Assembly (NCBI GenBank): GCA_024704765.1
Contig: JAKMXF010000077.1
Span: forward strand, 832,516-896,515
DNA length: 64,000 bases
Origin: Oopsacas minuta
Lineage: Eukaryota > Porifera > Hexactinellida > Lyssacinosida > Leucopsacidae
Reading direction: 5' to 3'
The notes beneath the pieces are model-generated. The model searched no databases and had not been told where the DNA came from. It saw only the letters and a list, made by a program, of their open reading frames with translations. Position 1 is the stretch's first letter. The number at the start of each line of letters is the position of its first letter. A program made the translations under genes and the position numbers. Below are positions 1 through 10,789 of this stretch, piece by piece.

Positions 1-260
1 AGTTCAAACAAATATTTCTCACCCTAAATCTAACTGGATCTCAATTATTTTGATATTAATCAAGAGATGAGATGTATACGTTTATAACCATATCAATTTT
101 ATCCAGAAATACTGAAAATTATCACCCGCATTAACCTTCTAAAATCGCTAATTTCTGATTTTTGGTGAATTACGAGCTCCAACTTTGAACTAAATTCTGG
201 AAATTATTTATCAACAGAATGCCGTCAAAATTTACAGGTATCTTCCTTTATATTCCATAA
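1..260. repeat. Dispersed repeat family A, copy at window edge
   Basis: Bases 1-55 match the reverse complement of about 7235-7285, and bases 55-260 match the reverse complement of about 4480-4690, with scattered mismatches. The 4660-4720 and 7180-7240 stretches also match each other in inverted orientation. The three pieces are therefore overlapping fragments of one interspersed repeat. No coding frame of note is seen. The left end lies outside the window. Confidence 0.7.
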
Positions 261-1362
261 TTCAATTCTCTTAAAAAAACATGGGTCATCTTCTTTGAGA
301 CTTTTTTATTCTATATATTTTTTGTTTATTCATTTTCAATTGCCTTCTTTAATTAATAAATGTATTGTAAATTTGTACTATGACCAACATGAAAGACTAT
401 CACATATTTACGTATGAGAAGTAAGATTATCATACTTATTATAGCTCCCTAACTAACAGTCTTTCATTAATAATTCAAAAATTTAGAGCTAAGATGTGGT
501 GACAATATATATATTGATGTATTCAATTAATCTAATTTTAAATACAAAATATATTATGAACCAGTTATATAAAATAAATGTTTCAGACGTAATTACTTAA
601 CGCTATTGGATTTCCGATATTGGAGTACAGTTTTTCGGGAAAAGTTGCGATTGCCCCAAAGATTTTTCGCAAATATCTCAAAAATTCGGTCCTCCTACAT
701 TATTTTGATAAAAATTTGAAAAATTTCATATATTACATATGCTGCGTTATCAACACCTTGAAATTTTTATATACAGTGTTTTCTCTAATCTATTCAGAAT
801 TTTTGACATCTGTTTAATGCTCAGATTACATACTTCATTATTACATCGTAAACAATATCTAGTGTCTAAAATATATATATATTTTGACGTTACATACCTT
901 TTTTTCATTTTTATGTCAAAATCTCGCATATTTCACACCTTTTTTGCGTTCTGGAATGTAGAACACCTCGAGACCCTAGTTGAAGCTAGTCTCTTAGTCA
1001 CGTAGACGAATGTAACATTTGCGATATATCAAAGCCAAAAATGCGAATACATCGGTAATTTGGTAAATCGAATTCCGAAAATAGTATAGCTCCACCTGAC
1101 TTAAAAATGTTGTTTTATCTAGCAATGAGAGAAGCAGAGTCACGCTAATTAGTGGTTTCATTTAAAAGTTCTTCCATTAATTCTTTAATTAAATATCATC
1201 AACTAACCTGTATGATTGTGTAGTGTAAACCACCAATATTTTATCTTTGTAAATATCTGTAGAAATCATATTTCAGCTTTACTTATTTATGATCAAAAGC
1301 TCCAGTTCATTATTGTAAATCTGAATGTGTAAATACTAAAATCCATATTCAATTATTCCATA
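261..1362. other. AT-rich stretch without recognised gene
   Basis: Two short open frames on the plus strand (620-817 and 739-1005) overlap each other, are rich in Phe, Ile and Tyr as expected from AT-rich noncoding DNA, and resemble no family I know. I see no transposon end or RNA gene here. Confidence 0.5.
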
Positions 1363-2306
1363 TGCTGCGTGTCTCTAAAGTTTTCATATAAACCATTTTG
1401 TTTATAATGTTTTTTAGCATGACATACATCATTGATTTTCTATATACAATTAATACATACTATTAGGAAGATTTTGCCTAGTCATTTATTCAATATGACC
1501 ACCCTTTTGGAATGACAGCCCTGAGTCTGTTCGGGAATCCTTCTACTGCGGCACGCAGAGTTTCTTGGGATAACTTCTCCTATTTTCGTCACAAGGAAAT
1601 CTTTAGAGAGCTAACTGTGTTGTGTGACACTGAACAAGCCTTGTTTTCCAAGATAGACCATACAATTTAAATCGGGACTGGGTGGTGGTCATTCATCCTT
1701 GTGTATAAAATTGGGAGCATTGTGCTTCAGCCAATCTTGGGTTGTTTTTGCCGTATGGGCAGGAGCACATCTTGTTAGAACACAAATTGCTGTGCAGAAA
1801 ATATGGTCTGGCTCAGACCTTTTACCACAGGCTCTATTACAAGCTCTTGGTATGTTTTTGCATTGATTTTCATTCTTGGGCAATGAAAATCATTGGTGTC
1901 CGGCCAACAGCAGAGATGTGGGTTCCGCCGAATCCCATCTTGCACCACATTCTTGAAAGCTAGGGTCGTTACAGAGCATGGACGACCAGATCTCGTATTG
2001 ACTACAGTGTCCCCAGTTTCCTTGTACCGATTTATCGTCTGTAGATAATGCCCTACTTCCTTTTGCAGTTTTCAGCAGTTTCAAAATTTCTGTGGGACCT
2101 TTCCCCGCCACATACAACTCAATAATTGCTGACCTCTCAGATTCCATGGTCAATCACATTTTTTTCGAAATAGTATGGACTAAATTGAAATAACATTCGT
2201 TAGGAAGCATATAAGGTATGTCATGGAAGTGTACACAATTGAAAATATTTCCTGATAAAGTTGTATATTAATTGTGATTTTGTATCAGAACTTTGGAGCC
2301 ACCCTG
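1363..2306 (-). mobile_element. Tc1/mariner element, internally shortened
   Basis: The right end reads CCACCCTG followed by TA. The left end, after TA at 1361-1362, is a diverged inverted match: GTG.CTC.AAAGTT is shared between the two termini. At 944 bp it is shorter than the roughly 1.25-1.34 kb of the other Tc1/mariner copies here. It contains a broken transposase on the minus strand. The weak match between the ends marks it as an old copy. Confidence 0.65.
1486..2153 (-). pseudogene. Tc1/mariner transposase remnant
   Basis: Reading the minus strand, the N-terminus (ESERSAIIELYVAGKGPTEI) is a helix-turn-helix start typical of mariner-like transposases. After a frame change comes CAPAHTAKTTQDWLKHNAP, the block around the second catalytic Asp, then PPPSPDLN for the third acidic residue, and the usual end GGHIE before a stop at 1486-1488. 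The Asp normally just before GAPAHTA is replaced (RCAPAHTA), and the central part with the first Asp is missing. The copy cannot encode an active enzyme. It is a DD(E/D) recombinase relic, related to the 41.3 and 49.6 kb elements. Confidence 0.7.
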
Positions 2307-2448
2307 TAAAATACTGCAGGAAAACTTCGGTTGTATCTTATTCTATAAATTTATTACATGGTTGTTTCAACTCTCCAACCATGTTATCAGTAATTACTGA
2401 TAGCATTTGTGGGAAATTATTGATATTTCCTGTCATCCAAAATGCTAA

Positions 2449-3032
2449 TTAAGAAAATAAACAATTACCATCTCCAGAAATATGTAACATTTTCGAAGGA
2501 TTGTATTCGCGTAAATTTGAATTTTGTGGTGTTTCATTTCTGGAACAAACTACTAATGAATTATACAATTTTAAGTTTAACCTTTCACAAATAACTTTTC
2601 GTCCTTGGAAACTAGGAAATTTATAATCTAGTTCACCCAATTCTATAAGGTTTTAATTGGTCAACATTCCACTCCCTTACCTGGTAAACTAATATTTTGG
2701 TACTTTGGGCATTTTACTGGTTCACTTACAGACTTGATTGGTACTTGTATTTCTGTATATGCTAAAGGCCTTTGTAGAGTATTTAATGGTTTATATTTCG
2801 ATAGTAAAGTTTCAAATCCCTTTGAGTTATTTAAATCGGCAGATTTAGTATAGCTTAATTTGGTCTTTTTCCTTTTGGAACGTTCCTCCTTACAATTTCC
2901 TTCATTTCTACTTGCCATTTTTCTTTTCTTTTTAAATATTCTGTTTGGAAATGGCATAAAAGCATATTTAAATGCAGCAATCCTATCCTCTATATTTAGA
3001 TATATAGACCTAATGAACTCAGCTGCTCTCAT
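2449..3032 (-). pseudogene. Fragment with OTU-like GDGNCLF motif
   Basis: Two minus-strand frames lie head to tail. The first (3032-2661, 123 aa) is strongly basic (FKKKRKMASRN, RSKRKKTKL) and not recognised. The second (2640-2449, 63 aa) ends in HISGDGNCLFS. GDGNCLF is the active-site loop of OTU-type cysteine peptidases, with the Asp and Cys of the catalytic site. The domain is cut by a stop right after this motif, so the His-containing half is missing. OTU domains occur in host deubiquitinases and in some transposons. In this setting a mobile-element origin is more likely, but that is inference. No ends were found. Confidence 0.35.
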
Positions 3033-3290
3033 TCTTGTATCAGATGGATAAATGCTGGGCTTAACTATCCTATACCAATTTCAACACTAGCGTTGCTGTC
3101 TGTTAAAACATTACCTGCCATATTATTATACATAATATTATTCCACTCCATAAGAGTGTCAATGGCATATATTATGTCAATAGAAAATCAAATATTTTAG
3201 GATAGTAAATTACTTTATTTTCTTCAAACTTGAGAAGTTCTAACTCCAATATCAAGGTTGTACTCAATATTCTTGATATTGGATTTAGTA

Positions 3291-3550
3291 CAGTAGATTC
3301 CGGATATAAGAACACCGGTTATAAGAACACTCTTAGTATAGTACTAAAATTGGTTCTCATTACCAATATGTTTGTAGAATCGGCATAAATTTTATAGTAG
3401 ATATGATAATACTTTTCTTTAATATGGTTTCTACATCCAAATGCGTTTAGATTAAGTGTTTTCTTTACCGGCATCTACTATATACTACATACCTGTTATA
3501 AGAACATTATGTCCAGTTCCCGACGATGTTCTTATAACCCGTATTTGCTG
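3291..3550. mobile_element. MITE with pogo/Tigger-like ends
   Basis: The terminal inverted repeats start CAGTAGATTCCGGATATAAG on the left and, read inward, CAGCAAATACGGGTTATAAG on the right. TA flanks both ends (3289-3290 and 3551-3552). The 260-bp interior is noncoding. The 'GGTTATAAGAACA' style of end resembles pogo/Tigger DNA transposons, so this is probably a non-autonomous derivative. Confidence 0.75.
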
Positions 3551-4479
3551 TATCCTCATAAATTTTTTCATAATAATTACCAAGGGTGACTTTTGCCTTT
3601 AAGTGACGGTATGTAATTTTACAGTTACTTCAACCTCAAATTCTTCGGGTATTCATTACTTATTTTGATTTCATCTTTAACACACATTTCGAATTCGGAA
3701 ATTTTATTATCATAATCAATTGATCGTTTACAAAACATGCAGTATAATATAATAATTCAAAAAGATGATCAAAACACCAACCAAGGGATGGCCAGAATCC
3801 GTCTGATAGGCTATATTTGTTCATATTTTCTAACAAGATCAAGATCAACAGAAAAGCGTGACGGACGGAAATAATTAAACACCTTCCGCCTAAAGACCAA
3901 GTGATCGGTCCTGGGTTTATCTTGATACCACCAATGAAGAGCAGAATTGAAATTCCACAGGAACACAGAATAGAAGTACTATAGACATAGAAATGAGAAA
4001 GTCAGATGATCTTTTGGAACAATCGGAGCATTTCCGAAGAGAGTGCAATCCAATGCGAGTACGTCATAACTCAATGGTAATCATGAATATGTCCGATCAA
4101 TGAAAATATTATATAGGCAGGCGAAATAATGAAGAGCAAGAAACAAGAAATATCAAATATGAGAGCAAACGCAAAAGCAAACAAAGCAATATCAGGAAAA
4201 AGAAACAAAATTACCAAAACAACTATTATTATGGAAAGGGATGTGTAAATATATTCTGTCAGTCAATGAGCCTATTTCGTAGAATAGATAAAAATAGATC
4301 GTTCTTATTTGGGATCGTAACTATCTAAGCTAGGCGTCAATCATATTGTAGACATGACAAAGATTTACTGGAACTGTCATATGCGCAAATATATTCGGTT
4401 GGAAAATTGTGAAGATTAGAAGTTATAGACAATGAAAGTCTATAAAAATTAACAGCGCTTCCTTGTGTTTTTAAGGAAA
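3551..4479. other. No recognised gene
   Basis: Mostly AT-rich DNA. Between about 3990 and 4330 the plus strand is purine-rich and can be read as a charged peptide with stops (for example RKSDDLLEQSEHFRRECNP). It may be the ghost of a transposon protein but cannot be assigned. Confidence 0.4.
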
Positions 4480-4720
4480 TTGAATTTTATAAGACAAAGG
4501 AAGGTATCTGTCAAATTTGAGACGATTCTATTCATAAATAATTTCCATAATTGATTCACAAAAAATCAGAAATTGTCGATTTTTAGAAGGTAGATGCGGG
4601 TGTTAATTTCCAATATTTCTGGATAAAATTGATATGGTTGCAAACGTTTACATCTCATCTATTGATTACACTGATATACAAAATTGTAAAAAGTTTTTGA
4701 TGATTAAATAAGAATAGCTG
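4480..4720. repeat. Dispersed repeat family A, second copy
   Basis: This stretch is an imperfect inverted match to bases 55-260. Shared words include ATCAATTTTATCCAGAAAT and TTCTAAAA.TCG. Its right part (4660-4720) matches the reverse complement of 7180-7240 (ACACTGATATACAA). Confidence 0.7.
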
Positions 4721-4897
4721 AAATTGAATAATTTGTAGGGACTGTTTATGAATGAGTTAAGTATATATTCACAACGGGTCTAGAATTTGTAATTTTCTGG
4801 TTGGAAGATTGCACCAATATGTGATTGAGTATATGAAATTAAACATACATTTATGTTTATTACCTACTAAATCATACTAATATTAACTGTCACTAGC

Positions 4898-5275
4898 GTG
4901 CTACGCGGATTCTAATACTTCGTGTCCGTACTCGGCCTTCGGCCCTCGCTTTGACTATTAGTTTGTGTGATATTCAGAATCAGCGTACCCGATTACCCCA
5001 CAATAACCGTTGAAACCACGTTTCTAGGATAATTTTGGAATTTGTTTCTTTATGCTACTAAACAACAACAAATATTTATCACATGTTACTAACAATATGA
5101 TATTCGGAATCAGTACACCCGTTTGTATATTTTCCTGATTAACACCATAGATATATAGATACAAACATTTTGCAGATATGAATTCCACATTCCATTTCAG
5201 CTTCCATAGCAACGGACAAACGGACAGACAGACAAACAAACAGACAACAATTGAGATTTAATAATATAGATTCAA
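4898..5275 (+). repeat. Dispersed repeat family B with ~126-bp tandem units
   Basis: It opens with a GC-richer block (CGTGCTACGCGGATTC) and carries the motif GGAATCAG.G.ACCCG at about 4977 and again at about 5102, a spacing of about 125 bp. It ends in a CAGA/CAAA-rich tail (5218-5252). The same layout is found near 20.25-20.78 kb and 62.88-63.43 kb. It could be the 3' part of a non-LTR retroelement or SINE. No coding region is seen. Confidence 0.6.
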
Positions 5276-5277
5276 AT

Positions 5278-6938
5278 TTAATCGTCTAAAAATTGTCTTT
5301 TCCTCGACTTTCTTTTGTGTAGAACGTCAGGCTTGTTGCGTTTCAAACACCAACAGTAGTCCGCCATCATACTGGAATTCCATTTTCCTTGGTATCTGTG
5401 TTCAATGTCACTAATATCCTGATGAAAACGTTCGCCTTGTTCTTCGCTTAGTGCCCCAAGATTTTTTGGAAAATAATCCAGGTGTGAGTGAAGGAGATGG
5501 ATTTTTATAGACATTCTCGCACCGAGCATTTTGTAATTCTCTATTTATCTCTCGACAATGTCAGCATAGTTGTCAACTTTGTGATTTCCAAGGAAACTTT
5601 CCACCACATCACGAAAACTCAGCCAAACTTTCCTCTCTAGACTATTTAATTTTTTAAGAAATTCATCATCTCTGAATAGCTCCCTTATTTGTGGTCCAAC
5701 AAAGATGCCACCTTTAATCTTCGCATCAGAAATTGCGGGGAATTTTTCCACGAGGTACAAAAAACCTCCACTTTCCTTGGGCAATGCCTTCACAAAATTT
5801 TTCATTAAACCAAGCTTAATGTGAAGAGGTGGTAGCAAGACATCGTTAGAATCCACAAGTGGTTCTTGGATAACATTGTGACTACCAGGAACTAAATGGT
5901 CTCGATGCGGCCACGCTTTCTGGACGTATTGTCGAGCGTCTGCACGGCTATCCCACAAACACAGGAAACATGGATATTTGGTGTAACCATCTTGTTGTCC
6001 GAGAAGTAATGATATGACCTTAAGATCTCCACAAATTAACCATCGATGTATGGTGTAATTTAGTGCATCTAGGAAGACTTTCATGGTGTCGTAAGTCTCC
6101 TTAAGTTGAAAAGAATGTGCAACTGGAATACACGCAAGCTTGTTACCATTATGGAGTTACACTCCCTTTAAATTTCTTTTAGAGGAATCAATAAATAATC
6201 GCCATTCTTCAGGATTATATTTCACTCCAAGCTTTTCTATCAGACCAGGAATATTTCCACAATATACAAATGATGGCTGTACGTGAAAAAATTTAAGGAA
6301 ATCTTGTTCTCTAGTTCGATATTTCGAAATATTCGCCCCCGGAAGTAGCAAATTCTTCTCTTTTAGACGTGAAGCAAGAATTTCTGAAGACGATTTTGGT
6401 AAATTAAGATCTCTTATTAGATCACCAAGATCATCTTGATCAAAAAGCTGAGGAGAATTATCATCTGGTGGGAGTATGTACTCGTCAGAATCTCCACTAC
6501 TATCATTGTCACTGCTAATGTCCAATATTTCTGATGGAACTGGTACAGGTAGGTCCTCTGAATGTGGAACTGACCTAATGGCGGACGGTACGTCTGGTAC
6601 GCAATACTGGATTTATTCTTTTTTGTGATACCATCAATTTTCGTCATACAGAAATAACAATTCGAAAGATGACACAATGGTTCTCTCCATATCATTGGAA
6701 CCGCAAACGGCATTTTCTTTCTCTCCCCAGCATACCACAAGCGTAAGTTCTCAACGCATGTCTAACAGGCATTGTGTGGAGCCCACGGCTTATCTTGATC
6801 CCCAAGATGGCATCCAAAATATGCGAAATAACAGCGTTCTACAGCCTTTGTGATATTTTGCCGTTGGTCAGTTGTAGTATACCTCCCACAAATATAACAA
6901 AACTTTTCAGAAGAATTTTTACAAACCCGAGAAGCCAT
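5278..6938 (-). pseudogene. GERFHQD-family protein pseudogene, near full length (copy A)
   Basis: A recognisable multi-copy animal protein family of unknown function runs almost complete along the minus strand. Blocks in order are: a Cys pair (FCYICG), GDQDKPWAPHNAC, a block before CYFC (FAVPMIWREP), an acidic linker, DLIRDLNLPKS, EEWRLFIDSSKRNLKGV, CGDLKVISLLLGQQDGYTKY followed by CFLCLWDSR, LLPPLHIKLGLMKNFVKAL, GPQIRELF, a SFLGNHKVDNYADIVE block, and finally GERFHQDISDIEHRYQGKW and MADYCWCLKR. Three in-frame stops (6762-6764, 6157-6159, 5545-5547) and one frameshift near 6600 break it. The CxxC pairs suggest metal binding. Members are often multi-copy, so a transposon origin is plausible but unproven. 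The preferred start is the Met at 6938; an upstream in-frame Met lies at 6956. Confidence 0.65.
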
Positions 6939-7099
6939 AAACAATAAAATGAACAAGATAAACTAAATGTCGAGTGGAATCAAACAGATTATAACTACTA
7001 TTAGAGGCAATTTACATCATATAAGCAATTAAAACCAAATAAATTGGATAAAGGTGATGTATTTTGACGATATAGTCAATTAAAAGACCGAAATAACTA

Positions 7100-7290
7100 A
7101 AATAGAAATTTCCTACTTTTAGTACCTTTGAGAATGAAAATAATACTTAATAATTCCCAATATATATCTACACTATGCAAAAATAATAGACAAAGAAGAT
7201 CATCAAAAATGTTGTATATCAGTGTATTATTATCAAATAATTGAGATCCAGTTGGATTTAAGGTAAGAAATATGAGTTTGAACACTACTT
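7100..7290. repeat. Dispersed repeat family A, third piece
   Basis: Bases 7235-7285 are the inverted counterpart of the first 55 bases of the window (shared ACTGGATCTCAATTATTT on the opposite strand). The neighbouring 7180-7240 matches 4660-4720 inverted. It is a fragment without coding content. Confidence 0.65.
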
Positions 7291-7899
7291 GATGTAGTAC
7301 CCCTTCATTACCCTCTACAAACTAAAAATTTGAATTTCCATAACTCCACGAGATTTCAATATTTTTGAATGATATTTAATTTACATAAACGTTCATATGG
7401 CACTAATGTGCATAGGAACTTTCAGAATCAAATTCTGACTTTTAGTTTGTGTATGTTGATGACTTTGCAAACATAGGGAATTGATCAATACTTCATATAA
7501 AATGTATAAGCTTTACGTTTAACTCTCCTCTATCGAATGAAATTAATTTCGTTAAAATCTGATATGTGAAAGTGAGTTAAATTCGTGATTGAAGTATACA
7601 TGGTCGATTAGTCTGCTACTTCTCACTCGTACACTTTATTTGGTTCTCAATTCTTTTATTGTTCGAGTATAAGCCCAAGTAAAATTTAATTTCTTGTGTC
7701 ACATCCAGAATTTCTTCAGAAATTTAAGATTTTATTATCCATGGTCAATCCAAATTACAAACAGTATCTTTTATGGTGACAGATGAGATGCTATGTCGCT
7801 TTTGGATGGTAATCTCGGCACTTCGTGGATCTGGTATCGAGAAATTTTGAAATTTTTCGATATTTGGATTTTATTGCTACAGGCATTATAGCGAAATAA
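7291..7899. other. No recognised gene
   Basis: AT-rich noncoding DNA. I see no repeat end, RNA gene or plausible exon. Confidence 0.5.
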
Positions 7900-8171
7900 T
7901 GTTGCGATAGGTCTTCTTTTCGTAAAATCATGACGTCAGGACATTTCTCACATTGGGAGGTACCTCACCTGTGTTTCAAATTTCAAATTTCCATCTTGTA
8001 TATCGAAATTCCAAGAAAGTGACGATGACGCGACAATTTCGTTATAGATGTGAACTTTCGTCCAAAACTGGCCCAAAATACCCTTATATGCCAAAAATCA
8101 ACCCTTGGGGTCCTCCAGTTCCTTCAATCAACTCTGGACATGCAAACATACATATCGACATATATAAATAG
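7900..8171 (+). repeat. Dispersed repeat family C
   Basis: Contains the words GACGTCAGGACATTTCTCA, GGGAGGTACCT and CGTTATAGATGTGAACTTTC followed by GTCCAAAACTGGCCCAAAAT. Related sequence occurs at about 34250-34540 and 36400-36600, and a weaker piece near 32780-32860. A 72-codon frame (7953-8171) inside it is probably incidental. The type is unknown; it may be the tail of a retroelement. Confidence 0.5.
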
Positions 8172-8997
8172 ATTTATTGTGTTTTACTAGCATATATAAC
8201 CATTACCGTAACTAATTATTTAAGAAATTTCAGGATATAACTATACTCTACCATTGATGCAACCCATATAGGTTTTTATAGTTCTTACTTTACTTTTTAG
8301 CGAATATCCCGCAGAGGTTTGACTTTACTTACTAGTTACTATTTTATTATCTATTGGACCAAATATTCCTCAAATAACAATGTTCAATATTAATGTGATG
8401 TCTGATCGTGACGACCCTTAAACAATGAACCAGTGAACATACGTAACCCATACGACGAGTATGAAGTTTGCTGAATATTCGACCAGCAATAACTCAACCA
8501 TTAATTTGAATAACTTACCGTGGTCAGAATCTGAACATTTTTGAACTATTCGAAAGAAGAGATACACAGTGGGTTATTTTGGCTAAATATTTCCCGTAGG
8601 ATATAACTTCAACAATTTTTATAATTTGCCCCTGAATTTTGGTTACTATGTTTTAACTAAGTACAATTTTTTGTCCTGTCAAATTTTGAGAATTGTTAGC
8701 ATTTGAAATTATGACGTCATATTTAATTTCAAAAATATTCAATTTTATTCCTTGTCTTATAATTCATTACTATATATGATATTAATATTATCTTGTTTCG
8801 ATAACAAACACTAGTAACTAGGTATCACATTAGTTATGTGGAATTATAGCCTAATATTGTATGCAGCATAATTTTGTGATTCGGATATGTTGTATAGGAA
8901 TGTGATATTATGTTAACTACAAAAATACACATATCTTTACTCTAGATTAGTTTATATCAATTTATTTCAGATAATTATTGTCATACAAAGCTGTAAA
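8172..8997. other. No recognised gene
   Basis: AT-rich noncoding DNA directly before the coding-like region at 8998. No TATA box or other promoter element could be singled out with confidence. Confidence 0.4.
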
Positions 8998-10369
8998 ATG
9001 ACACTTACACTTCATGAAGTAAATGAAATATTTCTGGAACCTAAACTGGGCCATCGAAATGCTAAAGTAAATGTCAATTTGGCAAGCAGAATAATTGGAG
9101 AAAAACTTGGAATCGACTCAGGATTTCCAACGTCCTTAAAAGATATGAAGAACCTCCATTTGAGATGACTCGTCTTAGATAACGAATGCATCACAATCAG
9201 TCCGAAAATAATCTTGAACAAATAGTTTTTACGCGTCAGGACTATATAATAAGTGCTGAAACTCCAGCTCTAGCTGCTCTTTCGGTCAGAATATCCCTAG
9301 AAGATTTGAAAAAATCAGATTCTAATAGTGTATGCCGCCCCGAGAGTACAGTATTATGGACGCGTTATCTCAATTCGCTTGTTCAGAATGTATCAGCATT
9401 TTTCAGTATGTTGGTCTGATATTTTATTTTTTGCAGTTGCTACGCCAGGGTGCCATAACATTGCTCTTGTTGCAAAAAGAATTGCTGATGGAGATAATCC
9501 TGATAACCTGGACTCCAACAAGTTGGTTCGCTAGAAATGTCAATATTCTTTGCATATAACCTCAATTTTGGCAAATTGAAATGGACGGATCTAAGGTATT
9601 TTCTATTTTCAGAAGGTTTAAAGTTAGCCAGTTGGTCTAAAATACGTGATTTTCCTACAATCCTAATACTTCCACTTCAATTTTATCTATCATTATCAAA
9701 CCCTATTGGAGTAACAGTTAACTACATTGACCATTTAGTAAACCTCTTAAACTTATCATCACACATTCAATACAATCTATTGAAGAACCCCTGATGTACC
9801 CGCTCAACTTTATGGATAGATATGGTGTAGATGGTTTGGAAAGTTACAGTGTGTCTAATCTTAGATCTCAAACAGCTCGCGATCGTTCACATTTCTCTTG
9901 TTTATTGTTTCTCCTCCTGCATTGAAAGATTGTCAAGGAAATATTAGTTGGACTAATCAAATTCTAGATCCTCCAACCAGCCGATCGCATTGTTATCTCA
10001 AAAAGAGAACATTGAAAGTGTTACTACTCTAATGACTTTCTTAAGTCCCCATATTGACGAACTCGTTTCAACTGGCTTCGAGAATGAAAATAGACTTGTA
10101 AATATTGAAATTTAGCCCTCAATGTTAGAAGATAAGATGCGTGCCAGATTTACTGGTCGCTGCGCTGCAGGTCAGTGTTGCTACGCAGGTCAAACTTACA
10201 AGCAGGCTCTCCGCTTAATTGCACTTTGCAAGCGATCCAAGATACTATCGTTGAGCTAACTTCTGATGGAAAGGAGCTTACAGCTTATACTCCGCAAAGA
10301 GCTGGAAGCACTCATGAATCTTCTGCAAGTTCAATTGAAGTCCTTCCTATTGCACCCTTACACTCATAG
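8998..10369 (+). pseudogene. Unrecognised coding-like region, broken or intron-containing
   Basis: Several plus-strand frames read like real protein but do not join into one. From ATG 8998 comes TLTLHEVNEIFLEPKLGHRN and on to a stop at about 9165. The next frame holds QIVFTRQDYIISAETPALAA (9180-9419), then VATPGCHNIALVAKRIADGD (to 9533), then KLASWSKIRDFPTILILPLQ (9610-9794), then VTTLMTFLSPHIDELVSTGF (about 10010-10110) and a Ser/Thr-rich tail ending at 10369. Pyrimidine-rich AG sites (for example TTTTTTGCAG at 9436 and TTTTCAG at 9614) could be splice acceptors, but stops remain. I do not recognise the family. It is either a decayed gene or a gene with small introns. Confidence 0.35.
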
Positions 10370-10789
10370 ATAGGTATAGTTGATTGGTTCCTGAAAATAT
10401 TATACCGTATAGCAGCGGGAAGGCTAGCTGGGCTGATAATGTAAATATTAGGACAAGCAATAAACTAATTACACAGCACAGTGTTTTACAACGGCATTTG
10501 GGAAGGAATAGGCAATTAGATTTGTCCTATCGTTGTATAATGTATTTTTGCATGTATATTATCGACACCTATGAGTCGATTGCGAGCATTAATTTCTTCT
10601 CAGATATCTATTTTTCTTGATATTAAGTCATTTGCGTGTATAAAAATTATTCAAAATATGGGTTCGTAATTTTTGATTCAGCAATACACTAAAATTATGT
10701 ATACACCCGACTAGGATACTATTTATCTATATACCAGTATAGCAACTATGAGGAAGAGGTTAACGAATGGAGTTGAGCATCTATATTAG

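Noticed and set aside
3990-4330. A charged, purine-rich stretch that recalled the start of Helitron Rep proteins
   Set aside because: Stops interrupt it and no Rep or helicase motif follows, so the likeness is only in composition.
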